Below, in pieces: positions 1 through 11,005 of a DNA stretch of 64,000 bases. Under the pieces are notes generated by a model. It did not search any database, was not told where the DNA came from, and saw only the letters and a program-made list of their open reading frames with translations. How positions within the stretch are numbered: the first letter of the stretch is position 1; every line of letters starts with the position of its first letter. Source of the DNA: Pocillopora verrucosa (lineage: Eukaryota > Cnidaria > Anthozoa > Scleractinia > Pocilloporidae); contig NC_089316.1 in the NCBI RefSeq assembly GCF_036669915.1, forward strand, positions 20,952,554-21,016,553, in the 5' to 3' direction. A program made the position numbers and the translations under genes.

Positions 1-130
1 TTGCCAAGAAGAAATTTAGTACAAAAAACAAAAAAGATGCTCTCATTGGAGCTATTAGCACAAGTTGCTTTGCAGGCATGAGTTCTTCAGGAGGGGAAAA
101 AATGATTTCTCAAGCTAGACACCTGAAATG

Positions 131-345
131 TTTAACCCTTCAACTCCCAAGATTTCATTAGTAATTCTCCTTACTGTCTGTCAAATAATTCTCATCATGT
201 TAGTTTGGAGAATTTGGTATTGCATCAATTAGAAATCCCACAATTGATAGTTTTCTAAATCCCCATCACTCGTGTCCATGATATTGTATTGATATTGTAA
301 GGAGATATTCTCTCTTGGTCACTCATGGGAGTTATAGGGTTAACA
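131..345. repeat. Dispersed MITE-like repeat, copy 1
   Basis: The element starts near 'acccttcaactcccaagat' and ends with 'gggagttatagggttaac', an imperfect terminal inverted repeat. Two relatives lie at 3299-3516 and, inverted, at 5095-5280 inside introns of the zinc-finger gene. No coding capacity is visible. The style matches short non-autonomous elements that I associate with coral genomes; the transposon family is not identified. Confidence 0.6.
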
Positions 346-1165
346 AACTTTTTATTACCTCCCATCCAATGAGAAATGTAATTCCATGACTGCACCAGTA
401 TGACCTTTGAGGACTGCAAAGTTTTCACATTCTCCATAAACATTCCACAGGTCTGAAAAAGAAGCAAAATAAGACTCCTCACAAGACTCTTAAGGTGACC
501 TCTGTGAAAAGTGTTCAAAATGTCAGTCACTTCTAATGACTTCAGGACCTCTCTTGCCCAGACAATCATAGTCCATGATCAATGATGTGAATAATAATAA
601 TTACAACAAAACATTTATCATCGGTAGAAATAAATAAGCTTACAAATCAGTCTATCAAATCCTGCTGAGGCCAAAGTCTCCCCAGAGGGGTGAAATCTTG
701 AAGTGAAAATCTCTCCCTATGAGTGAAAGGAAATATAATCAGTAATTTGACCATAGGTAGATCACCACATATATAGATTTCCTCCTGTAGCATTATTTTA
801 TAAAAATTCTTGGAACAATATTCCCTTTCCTATCTGTCAAAAATAATAAAAAAATTATTTAAAAGCTCTGAAACTCTATTAGGCTGCTCAGTAATGAATC
901 CCAAATTTTCTTGCTCTCTAATGAATCTTGTGTGATTCAGTGCATATTGAATATTTCTTCCCTCTACTTAAGTGTATATACATGTATTTCTATTTCTCAT
1001 TTACCATAACAACAATTGTAGTGCAGGGCACAAAATTAGTTATCCTAAAAGTACCCTTCTCTTCCTTAATTAGTGACATTTTATTGACAAACCTATACGT
1101 AATTAGTAAGTACTAAGTAGAGAAATAAACAAATGACAAATTAAAAATAGATCATTATGTATACA
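346..1165. other. Non-coding stretch, no gene seen
   Basis: AT-rich sequence without a convincing exon on either strand. It would lie in the first intron of, or downstream from, the minus-strand gene that starts at 1911. Further exons of that gene were not recognised here. Confidence 0.5.
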
Positions 1166-1169
1166 AGAG

Positions 1170-1295
1170 TTTAAAAGCGTGTTTCGAGCGTTAGCCCTTC
1201 GTCAGAGCGATTGAGGGCTAACAATCGAAACGTCACCTTTTAAAATCTTTACGGTGGCCAGTTAACGTTATAAACTCAGTCGATAAAAATAAGCA
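1170..1295. repeat. Dispersed 'tttacggtggcca' repeat, copy 1
   Basis: This copy carries 'tcgaaacgtcacc' followed by 'ctttacggtggccagttaa' and a small hairpin formed by 'gttagccct' and 'agggctaac'. Related copies occur at 3936-4032, 9405-9515, 10900-11005 and 47725-47890. It looks like a widespread coral repeat, possibly the 3' part of a retroelement. The class assignment is inference. Confidence 0.6.
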
Positions 1296-1800
1296 ACTCT
1301 GTTACACTCTTCCATCGACGCAGGACCACAGTTTCTCTAGAAACGTACCCCCTTTTATTTACTATGTATACAATCCTATTTTGAAAACAGAGAGCAAAGA
1401 ACTTGAGACTGTGGGGTTAATAATTCTAGAAAATTTATCAATAACCAGGGATGGAGGATTAACCAAACACTAGATCCATCGATTGACGGAAGATTCCTTC
1501 TGCTGTCTTACAAGCACAGCGTCTGAGTATATACGTTTGCAGAGCAAGGGTGACAAAGTTTTATTTGGTGGACGATTAAAAGAAAACTAAAGAACTGAAA
1601 TAGAACTAAACAAACCTCATGCCCACTTAACAACATAATGGGAGCCTCAAGACTTGATGTTCTTTGGGGAAGCTATGTATCAAAGATAAAACCAGCAGTT
1701 AAAATAATGATGAGTGTTTGAACGCATAGCAAAGTTCAACCACGTGCAAGCAATTATGAAACCAAATTAAAACGCAAAATCCAAATATATTTATCTATAC

Positions 1801-1911
1801 CGATTGAATTGCCCCTCCTTGGTCTTGTAAAGCTAACTGATTCTGTTTCGGCTTCTTAACAGGAACTAGCGCGCCGCTATTCTCCCCTGCAAATTTACGC
1901 TTGGTCGCCAT
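1801..1911 (-). CDS. SNRNP40: First coding exon, U5 snRNP 40 kDa (SNRNP40)-like
   Basis: The start codon is at 1911-1909 and the exon runs 37 codons to a clean donor (TCG|GTATAG), phase 0. The peptide begins MATKRKFAG and contains ALVPVKKPKQ and a GGAIQ motif. This resembles the basic N-terminus of the spliceosomal WD40 protein SNRNP40 (KRK...LVPVK). In that protein this segment precedes the seven-blade propeller that sits in the U5 snRNP. The WD40 exons are not in the window and would lie to the left, so the call rests on a short segment. The gene is divergent from the zinc-finger gene that starts at 2098, with 186 bp between start codons. Confidence 0.55.
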
Positions 1912-2097
1912 TTTGAAAACTTTACTGATTGGGAAGAACTGCGGGCTCAATGAAATGAGCATTGTGCTCTCGGAGCGACCAGGCCTGGAGAGCGACAAGA
2001 TTCACTTCCGCGATACTTGATACTTTGGTCAGCGGATGACAGCAAACATTTTCAAGATGGCGTTTTTTTGTTGACGAAGCTCATAGTTACAAGTTTG
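1912..2097. promoter_or_regulatory. Candidate bidirectional promoter
   Basis: These 186 bp separate two divergent start codons, at 1911 (minus) and 2098 (plus). The interval must hold both 5' UTRs and probably a shared core promoter. It contains 'caagatggcg' at about 2054-2063, which resembles a YY1-type site, a common element of TATA-less housekeeping promoters. No TATA box stands out. Promoter activity is inferred from layout. Confidence 0.5.
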
Positions 2098-5000
2098 ATG
2101 GCAGATTTTGATGATTATATCGATGGTAAGCGATTGCTATAGGCTTTGATGAAATGACATAAGATAATTCTAACACTTTTATGACCTGTTTGATTTTTCA
2201 GCTTTTCGTGACACGGGAACTCCTACAAGACTCGCCGAATGTTCGTCGTGTGGAAGAACTTTTAATCCAACTGCGCTCGTAGGTGTCATAAACCTGTTAC
2301 AGCGGCTGAATTTGTAACTGTGAATTTATTTTATTATTTTGATATCAGCCTCCAAATTTTGAATTAACTCAGTGTGAAAATATCCTTGTGAAGACATGAC
2401 TCTTTTAAATTTTGATACGGTAACCATAATGAAGGATAGGGAAAGTCAATTCTTACTTTAAGTCACGATGATTAATTTAACTGATGTGATTGTATTGATT
2501 TTTTCGTTAGGGTCGACATGCGAAAGTTTGTCAAGGGCAGAAGAAGAGAAAGCCGTTTGATTCCTCTAAACAGAGGAGGTCTGATCTTCCCAAAGATTTT
2601 GTGAAAAAACCAACGAAGACACAGTCAGAATTAGCAGCCGGAGGAAAAAAGGTAACGCCAGTTTCTATCGATAATGAGTAGATATTTCATTTCGAATGGA
2701 GTGAAAAATCTTAGTACAGTTTTTTGGAAATAATATAACAAAGTATGGCTCCCTTGTGAGAAAATCAAACATTTTTCTAGTGCCTAAGCACCATAGTTTG
2801 GTCTCTGCACTAAATGGTGAAAATAGAGAGGAAAATTCATGACAGTAATAGTCATGGCAATATTTGATTATTTCTGTTACTAACATTTAAATTGTAGAAG
2901 TCATTATAAAGTTTATCAAAACTATAACAAAATTCTTGAATGTGATTGGTTATCACCAGCCCAGTTTGAGCACTAATAGGATAGTGTAATAGGACAGTCA
3001 AAGGGGACAGTTAACATGTTATCCCTGTGTAAGTGAACAGAACATGTCATGTGTGTGCACTGTTGTCTCACATTTTGCTGAGTTAACTTTTTTTTTAATC
3101 AAACATACAACCAATGTCTATTTTCTTTTGCAAATTTTGTCATAGTTTTGGCTAATTGGTAACAGGACTTCATGTTGTCTAATTCTGTCTGTAATCATAC
3201 TTGTGATTAACAAATCAGACTCCCTCTTTGTGGTTGTCTGAGTTTGTTAATCACTCTTATGAATACAGACCAAATTGGACTCCTCAGACCTTTTACCATC
3301 ATAACCCCTTTAGTTCACACGATCTGATAGTCAATTCTCCCCTGCAGCTACAACATGTTTCCTTTTAAATTAGGTACAAGAATTTGGTGTTAGATCAAGA
3401 AAACAACTTCTACTTGATATCTTTGAGTATTCTCATTACCTGTTTGCTGGATAATGTATGGATATTGCAGGGAGAAGTTGGATGTTTATCACTTCTGGGA
3501 GTTAAAGGGTTAATCAGGTAAATTATGAACTACAAGTATCGTCTCAGAGAACGAATTTTCTCTTTTCACCCAGTCAAATTGGAGAGAAAAGCATGAAGAA
3601 TTTGTCAACAATCTCAGAGCTGCTAGGGGCGTGGCTAGTGCCCAGAAGACAGGGGGTCCTCTCCCACCTCCTCCTCCACCAGCTGCAAACCCAGATTATG
3701 TACAGTGTCCACACTGCAGCCGGCGATTTAATGAACATGCTGCTGAGAGGCACATACCATTTTGTAAAGAGCAGAAGAGTCGTTTAACCAATTCATCTTC
3801 AGCAAAATCAGGAAGTTTAGCAAAGCGTACACAGGTTAGTGGGTTACTACAGTGCATGCCTGTACATAGTTAAAATTATTTTGCATAGAATTTGCCATAT
3901 ATAGTTAACCAATACAAGCGTACTGGGCTCTTTAAGTCAATACTAAAGTGGGTAAGTTTCTAAAGAAACTTTAGTATTGGCGGTGGAGGGTGTAACAAGA
4001 TAATTTGGTGTAATCATATGAGTTGATAGTGTAACTTGGCCAAAGTAAGTAAAGAGTTTCTAAAGCTGATCTTTTTCAGCTTTGGCCCTTTGTCCAAGCA
4101 AATAGAGGAGTTGTTTGATGTGGGTGTTTCTGAACAGGAAAATGGAGCTATGTTATTGGTGGGAACATGGTGGAAAATAAAACAAGAAAAATTAATAGAG
4201 AAGCTTTTGTTAATAATGTGGAGATTAAGGGTACCAATTTGTTCAAGAGTTTTGGAGCTTTCCAAATTATGTAGGTGTTTGAAAAGGCAGCTGCTGACTG
4301 CCATATACTACTAAGAATAACTTGGGAGATTAAGGTGTCTAGTAACAAGTTTGGATGCAGAGACAAGAGACCTAGAAAAGAGGGACAAAGATGCTGTTGC
4401 TTTCCTTGTGTGACATACCTGTTAGCAAACTATGGATTTCTTTGTGTGACAAACAAGTGGCTTTCAGACCGTGAGAAATTTTATGATCAACCACTCTTCT
4501 TAAAGATTTACTTTTAATTTAGCGTGTTCAACATTAAAGTGATTGTTTCTATTTCTCAAAACAGTATAAACCTCCATTACCTGGAAAGAGGACATCTACT
4601 GGCTCTGCAACAACTGTATCATCAGCAGGAAAAACCAGACAAGTTGCTTCAGCAAAAACAAAATCAGATCTGGATTTCTCTTCTCCTGGTCAAAGCTCTG
4701 GTAAGGAAAAATGAGTGAGTTCAGATTGCCTGAGGATGTAAACTTTGAGCCTGGAAAGTTTTTGCTCAATGTTTCCCTCCATGATAAAGCAGCATTCATC
4801 CATAAAATTTTCCCTAATTTCTAGGTTATGGCAGCCGACAACCACTTGCCTCTCCTAGTTCCAGAAGAAAACAGGTGCCAAATGCAAGCCCAATGTCAAC
4901 ACGGAAAGGACACAGCTCACCATCGCAGCAGAGAAATAAAGATATGAATGGTAAATATTGTTTAATCAGAAAAAAAGAGTATTAAGAAACATTACTGTGG

Positions 5001-6027
5001 CAAATCATTTGTTTTCATTGTCTTCAGAAATAATCTTTTTTACCCATTTTCTGTGGTTTTAATATTGAATTCAAACCAGTTTGAATTTGTGCAACTGAAG
5101 TGATTAACATGTAACTTCTCCCCCAAAAATTCATACATTAACCAGCAAACAGGTAATGAGAATACTTCAACTTATCAGGTATATCTAACAACAAATTTCT
5201 TGTAACTAATCTATAAGGAAATATGCAGCTGCTGGAAGGGAGAGTTGACAATCAGATCTTGGGAGTTAAGGTCAAAACTCTGTCCTGGAGACCAAGATAT
5301 TCACAAAAGTTTTCCATCTCACACAAAGTGCTTTGTAACTGTCTCTTGTCTTAGAAATGTGTTGGCATGACTCTTTGCCTCGTGTATCCCCTGCTTCGAT
5401 CACTTACATCTTTCTGTGCAAAATCTTTACCCAGGAACATATTCTGGCAGAGCAAGGAGCAGTGAAAGGAATCAACATTTGTTCGATTCTGATGAAGAAA
5501 CATCGCCTGCCACTCAGATCAGGGAAGCCAGATATGGCCGCCGATCAAGCCAATCAAATGGGAATACAGATAACCCAGGGGGAAGGGGTGGATCAAGGTA
5601 TTCACGACCTACCTCAGACTACTCGGACGTTTCTGATAGAATCTCGTCATTATCTTCATCAGGCCAAAGAAACAGGTGTGAGTCTGATTTTTTACCAGGT
5701 TCACCAGATAAATTGTGTTGTATTTGCATGTCAAATTTTTTTTTTTTTGCCAGGCATATCGCGTTACGAGATCCAAGCCCGACACTCTTTGATGATTTTG
5801 GGTTCGACAGTAACAGTCCCTCGCCGCCAATGGATCACACCCCTGTCTCGTCTCGAGAGAGACTGCAAGAGACTGCATCCCACTCTGCCAGAAGAGGACA
5901 AAGAGAAGGGAGCGCGGGGAAAAAGCTGTCAAAATTCTGCCATGAGTGCGGTACAAAATACCCTGTGGAAAATGCCAAGTTCTGCTGTGAATGTGGAATG
6001 AGGAGACTTTACATTGATCTTACATAA
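2098..6027 (+). CDS. ZC2HC1A: ZC2HC1A/B-type zinc-finger protein, 8 exons, complete
   Basis: Exons: 2098-2125, 2202-2278, 2511-2651, 3574-3834, 4565-4700, 4825-4950, 5435-5675, 5754-6027. All junctions are GT-AG and phase-compatible, giving 427 residues. Two C2HC fingers are visible: CSSCGRTFNPTALGRHAKVC, and CPHCSRRFN...RHIPFC preceded by a proline run. A Ser/Arg-rich, probably disordered middle follows. The C-terminus KFCHECGTKYPV...CCECGMRR matches the conserved end of vertebrate ZC2HC1A. The block SNWREKHEEF also matches. The molecular role of the family is poorly known; the pattern indicates zinc binding. Introns 3 and 6 hold copies of the MITE-like repeat. The A/B paralogue choice is not resolved because the vertebrate pair probably post-dates the split. 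Confidence 0.93.
3299..3516. repeat. MITE-like repeat, copy 2, intron 3 of the zinc-finger gene
   Basis: It runs from 'aacccctttagttcacacg' to 'cttctgggagttaaaggg'. It aligns with copy 1 and, reverse-complemented, with copy 3 (shared 'accagcaaacaggtaatgag' block). It is intronic and not expected to disturb splicing. Confidence 0.65.
3936..4032. repeat. Dispersed repeat related to the 'tttacggtggcca' family
   Basis: The segment 'aagtttctaaagaaac' followed by 'ttggcggtggagggtgtaac' matches 9405-9440 ('aagaaactctagtgctgtg...') and 47730-47775 ('aagtttctaaaaagactgtg'). At the latter two sites it leads directly into the 'tttacggtggcca' repeat. Here only the upstream half is present, in intron 4. 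Confidence 0.5.
5095..5280. repeat. MITE-like repeat, copy 3, inverted, intron 6 of the zinc-finger gene
   Basis: It reads 'aacatgtaacttctcccc' through 'gatcttgggagttaaggt' and corresponds to the reverse complement of 3299-3516. The strongest shared block is 'accagcaaacaggtaatgag'. Confidence 0.6.
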
Positions 6028-6289
6028 TGGGGTTGGCTATTGGTCAAGTGGCACGTTGATATCGCAGGAATCCCAAGTTTTAACCAATTTGTGGCGTGCA
6101 CAGGACGCTTATGGGAACGAGAACCTGAAAAATTCTGCAAAGAACACGAGACTACTGCTTTGAGTGTAATTCCTTGTATCATCAAATTTTCACTGAGCCT
6201 TCACAAGAATAGAACTACAAATTATTCGGTGATTTACGAATTAAGAGAATCCATTTCCAGTGGCATAAACACTTGTCTGTGGGTCTCAA

Positions 6290-6460
6290 TGGGACGATGG
6301 CTGTTACGGCTAACAGTTAAAATTCTGGCCGTTGTACGGCTAACGGTTAATTTCCTTCCTATGTGATTAAAAGAAAAACAATTTTACGGTCAACTTTTTT
6401 ACGACTAACGGTAAAAATTCATCAATTTTTACGCCCAACGGCTAACGTTTTACCCCATTT
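6290..6460. repeat. Degenerate 'acggctaacggttaa' repeat cluster
   Basis: Several imperfect copies of 'ttacggctaacggttaa' follow one another just downstream of the zinc-finger gene stop codon (6025-6027). They may form part of its 3' UTR. No protein is suggested. The cluster reads as a dispersed or locally expanded repeat. Confidence 0.5.
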
Positions 6461-8469
6461 AGACCCTCTTTTGAACCTTGTCAACAGAGTAAATAATTGC
6501 GAACTCCCATTCCAAATTAATTAAAGGAGACCGGTTGGAGGTACGGTGAGTTAGTAACTGAAAGTAGACTTGCGAATTACTTCAAAGAAAAAATAACAAC
6601 AACAGCAACAACAACTAATACTTCGGGAGACTTTGCCTCAAGTTAGCGTCATTGATAACTTCTACGTCGCCATTAGTCACAACATCTCTGGCCTAGTGAC
6701 TTCGCCCTCAAGTGTGGTTACGTCGCTCCGCGAAATTAGCCTGGGCCTTCTTTGAAATGTTAGTAGCTTCTGACAGGTAATCAACAGCTTCAGTGACCAC
6801 AATTAGGGGCGACGTAACTTAGGTGGGAATCGATATGGAAATGAGGCGAAGTGATCTGCATCCGCACTGGCTGAAGCTGTGATGTAAAACAAACTATTTC
6901 ATAGCCGAGTTAAGTTGTTGATAATTATCGACAAACCCAATCCCTACAACTATTCAGTGTATTTTACGCCTTCCTCATCACTTTTCACTGACCCCATCAG
7001 AAAACAAATAATGAGCTGCTTATGCATAGTATTGTCAGCCTTTGTTTTGCCAAAAATCGCTCTGTGGAAAATATTCATTGTCAAAATGTGGTGTGCCGAA
7101 CAAACAAATCCAAGATACCTTGTATTGTTCAGTCCTTCCCGCATTGTAACATCAGCTATAAGAACATCGTATGTTTATTCTTCTTTGGATTTCCAAAAAA
7201 ACGTACGTGGCTCGATTCCAATAACGTCTTGTTTTTGGCATTTTTGTAATCGTAGTAAATTAGGGCTTCAAACTCATTACTTGTCTGACCATAAGCATAG
7301 GAGTATGAGAATGTGAAACTGGACGTCGTAAGCCCTTAGTGCTCGTAGATCAACCGAAACATTAACAGGCTGCAATTGGTTCAATTACTCGGTTTTCTGC
7401 GGCAATAAATTATAAGAACTCTGTTGTTCACTCGGCCAGGTACTTATTATTTATGCACACGGAAAAAGAGGGTGTCAGAAAAAAATATAGTTATTGCTGA
7501 ACAAAACAAGTTAAGGCTTCTTGGATTTGTTTGGCATACATAGGCTATCCGAGCTTACGCAGCTGTCTTTTTTTGGCGGTATACGCGCGTATTCTGGTAT
7601 TCCAAGTGATTGGTGCTTTTGTCCACGCAAATTACCAGTTGGAAGGCATTAGCCAATGAAAACTGAACTTGCTGTTTCTAAATTCTAGGTGGGTTTTTCA
7701 ATGGATCAGTAAAAAGTAGGGGAGATTGCGCAAAGGACACCCTGGATATTTCTTTTCTCACTTCCCGTGGTTGTTATTGTTGTCTAAAGATTGTATCTCA
7801 TTTCGCTGATTACACTGAGATTTCCCCAATTGTTTCGGTTCGCAAATTACAGGAAGCCATTTTGACCGCAAGCTTAGATTTTGCTAGATAGTTACATGGA
7901 AATATAAAATCGGACTTGTTTCCGTAAATAATACTGAATGGAAATACCAGTAGCCTTAAACGAATTAAGCAGGTAAAAGAGAACGAGCAAACGTTGGCAA
8001 GTAAGTGCAACTGAGAAAGCTACGAGCGAAGAAGACATCGTTATTACGATGCTTTTTCCACCATTCCCCCAATCGACCTACGGCTCGGGGATGAGGCAAT
8101 TAGGGATGGGGCAATTGGGGATGGGTCAATTGAAGCTAACGTAGGTGTTGAGGGACATTTAAACAAAAATTATCAAGTATTTCCAGCGTATAAATACGCG
8201 TGTCTTTGTAGAGGATTTTAAACGGGTGAGGGGTCTGCTTTCGTGAGCGAATGGTTTAAAAGGACAATTTCCAAGGCGTATAATGATATCCACAAGCGCA
8301 AAACACCGTTCAGTGTATTTTACCTCCTCCTTTTCAACTTCCATAGACCTCCAGACAAATAATGATCTCAGTGCTCATGTATAGTAGATTACTCGGTGGG
8401 AAAAAGATTGTAGACATTGGCAGATCAAAGCTCCGTGGCCTGTCATAGTGTGATTCCCCAAAACTATCG
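6461..8469. other. Intergenic, no gene recognised
   Basis: Both strands hold only short open frames without recognisable domains. A G-rich triplication of 'gatggggcaatt' lies near 8090-8135. No exon with good splice sites and protein character was found. Confidence 0.5.
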
Positions 8470-8472
8470 CAG

Positions 8473-8708
8473 GCGAGGTGGTTTATGAGAAAAGTCACCA
8501 CAACTTTAAAGACGTCACCGTTGGTTACATAATGCGGCAGCTCATTGACGCAAATAATCTGATGGTGACTTCCAGAAGGGAAATTGCCTTTATCCACAAT
8601 GGCCACGTGTCCGTGATGAGCAGCCCTCCTAAGGATATTAACAAGGATACTAACGCATATAATGCTGAGGAAAGCGTCCCAACCCAAAGCACCTTAGCCT
8701 GTGGCTGA
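8473..8708 (+). CDS. Candidate last exon, unknown family paired with 9736-10033
   Basis: A possible acceptor (ctatcgcag at 8464-8472) opens a frame ending at a stop at 8706-8708. It contains NFKDVTVGYIMRQLIDANNL and then FIHNGH. The first block matches DFKDITTGFMIQQLIDANSL of the minus-strand exon at 9736-10033 at both DNA and protein level, and FIHNGH corresponds to FVHGQNH there. The membrane segments of that exon are not seen upstream here. It may be a diverged exon or a decayed copy in opposite orientation. The function is unknown; the name rests only on the pair. Confidence 0.35.
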
Positions 8709-9404
8709 TCAACATGTTGGCTCTGCATGTACGATTCCCTAAAGGAACAAGAGAACTTAGAATGTATATCACTCATTTTCCTTAACTTTTATTTTATATC
8801 TGTTTAACATTTTTCTGCTTATACAGGGGCATGTCATCGCTTCACTTTGTTATCCTGGTCTTAACCTTAGTCAAGAGAGATAGTTCGGAAATAAAGGTCA
8901 TCTTGAGTAATGGAAATTATTTTGTCTGTTTGACAACATCAAAGTAGCACGTTTCCGAAGAATTAGAGCCCACTCCTTTTACAGCCGAACAGCCCCTTGT
9001 TTTGAACTCCCTCCTACAAGAGCATGTTAAGAAAACACCCATTGCCTTGCCTGATGGTTTTTACTCTGTATTAGCTGTTTGTTTTCCTAGCAATAAGTAC
9101 CAGTGATCATACTATCCAAAGCGTCTGACAACCCTCATAAATTGTTGTAGACCACCTTATAGTCAATCAAGAAGCCAATGCGATCCGAGTTTACTCCCGG
9201 CATTTCTTTAAAAAAATTCGTTTTAGATTACAACCTCGTTCTCAGGGTCTCTCTTTCTCCCTTCCTTTGAAGCGAAAGAGACGAGGAAAGACCCTGGGAA
9301 CAGGGGTTGTTTGCATTATTCCAGGGCCTACTGCGCAGTTGTGTTAATAACATGGCTCTGGGAACTAGAGTGAAGCAAATTACAACAGAATAAAGAGGGA
9401 AAGT

Positions 9405-9515
9405 TTTTAAAGAAACTCTAGTGCTGTGTTGGTGGGAAAGTAACTAACGCTCGAAACGTCAGCTTCGAAACTCTTTACGGTGGCCAATTTACGTTATCAA
9501 CTCAGTAGATAATAC
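9405..9515. repeat. Dispersed 'tttacggtggcca' repeat, copy 2
   Basis: The sequence contains 'gctcgaaacgtcagcttcg' and 'actctttacggtggccaat', then 'acgttatcaactcag'. It is the cleanest copy of the family in the window and lies between the two exons of the unknown membrane-protein family. Confidence 0.65.
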
Positions 9516-9735
9516 TTAATTATATAATCACAATAAAATGCGTTTTTGTGCTCTGAAATCTTTATTCTTTCCCTCATCTGCTAACTTATTCTACTAAACT
9601 CATTCTACCTAAAATTTAGTGTTTGCTCCTTTGTCATTGCGGCTCCACGTGACCTCATTCCGTTTTCCCTTAGAAAATTTTGGAAATCATTTATTTCAGT
9701 CGATCCTCCTGGCTCTCTTTTTGAGATATTCCAGG

Positions 9736-10033
9736 TCATTGCGGTAGGTTTCGTTCAGTTCCTGAGAAGTTTCCTAACTCTTCGAGAACAGTATGATTTT
9801 GGCCGTGAACAAATGTGAATTTTCCGCTATCAGCAATCAGACTATTCGCATCTATCAGTTGCTGGATCATAAACCCGGTGGTGATGTCTTTGAAGTCGAC
9901 GGGCTCACGGACTTGAATTGCAATGGTCGCGATTATGATAATGCAAAGTGCAGCAGCAATGATTCCTTCGCGAGGTTTAATCATATACAGTGCTGCGCAA
10001 AGCAAAAGTGAGCAGATCACAATAAGACCTACC
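9736..10033 (-). CDS. Candidate last exon of an unknown small membrane protein
   Basis: A strong acceptor (tttttcttgcag) precedes 10033, and the exon runs to a stop at 9736-9738. The first part has two hydrophobic stretches, VGLIVICSLLLCAALYM and IIAAALCIIIIATIAI. A soluble tail follows containing DFKDITTGFMIQQLIDANSL and FVHGQNH. No known domain was recognised. A second copy of the tail lies inverted at 8473-8708, and the protein-level conservation between the two supports real coding sequence. Upstream exons were not located, so start and full length are unknown. Two TM helices plus a conserved cytosolic or luminal tail is what can be seen. Confidence 0.5.
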
Positions 10034-10486
10034 CTGCAAGAAAAAAAAGCAAAGACAATGCTCGCTGAAAAGGAAAACAAAACGAAGCAGCTTTGTTCAT
10101 TGCATAATTCATAACACAGAAAGTGGAAATAAAACAATAAAAACGTGTCACTTTTCGTTTCGAATTAATTTAAAGTTTTTAAGAAGGATATAACTGACTG
10201 CGTGGTATGAGGGTGAGATGTTAGAGTTAAAAGGAAAACCTGCTGTGTGCAATATCATTCGACTTGAATATTTTTCCAATCTTGATCGTGAACCAGCTCT
10301 TTATAACTTCATTTATTTTCTTTAAGTGGCTCTCGTATGTTTGCTACTTTTTTTTAAAGTCGTTTGCATTCCACTTTCGCGATAATAAAGCCATCAGGAA
10401 GAAATCGTACTACACGGAAGGAAGCCGCCATATTGAGTCATACGGCTTACTATGAGTGAAAGACAAGTGGAGCGTGACGAATTCTT

Positions 10487-10701
10487 CAATAGTCCATTTT
10501 ACAGTTGTGTGCTTGGTTGCCAAGCCTTTAAAGAGGAATGAGGCTAAGGGTGACCTTGTTACGATAGAAACCTTGCTGCTTTTCAAATGCAAATTACTTT
10601 GTTATCATGCTAATTGGATACTGCTCTCTATCACAACAAGGTCACCTTCAGCCTCACTCCAAATCAAAGGTATGACAACTAAGTACACAACTTTAAAATG
10701 A
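10487..10701. repeat. Fold-back element with ~80 bp arms
   Basis: The left arm (10487-10570, beginning 'gtccattttacagttgtg') is an imperfect reverse complement of the right arm (10618-10701, ending 'cacaactttaaaatgacc'). Both arms share 'ggtgacctt' next to the centre and 'aatgaggct'/'agtgaggct'. About 47 bp separate them. This is the layout of a non-autonomous fold-back or MITE insertion, with no coding capacity. Confidence 0.65.
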
Positions 10702-11005
10702 CCTATTTGGTGTTAGGTTGTACTCCACAGACGAAAAGTTTGTGATAATACCACTTCCAAACTAGCAGTTTAGTTTTGCTCTGGTGAATAATATCTTTTC
10801 TGTTTTTGCCATGAAAATATTGGCAAAAGCTGTGGCCATTTCCGTACCGTGGGTTTGCAAAGCAGTTGCGATCCTTGATAATAAAATCGACGGTGCGTAA
10901 TGCATAATGGTTGAGCGTCATTCTTTCGCTCTGACAAAGGGCTGACACTCCAAACGTCAGATTACAAACTTTCAGTACGGTGGCTAATTTACATTATCAC
11001 TGTAC
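10702..11005. repeat. Retroelement-like dispersed repeat, including 'acggtggctaatttac' copy
   Basis: The block ends in 'gctctgacaaagggctgac', 'aaacgtcag' and 'agtacggtggctaatttac', the same order of motifs as at 1186-1270. On the minus strand its upstream part encodes a short degenerate frame (HYALRTVDFIIKDRNC). I read it as the 3' part of a retroelement-derived repeat. Confidence 0.45.
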
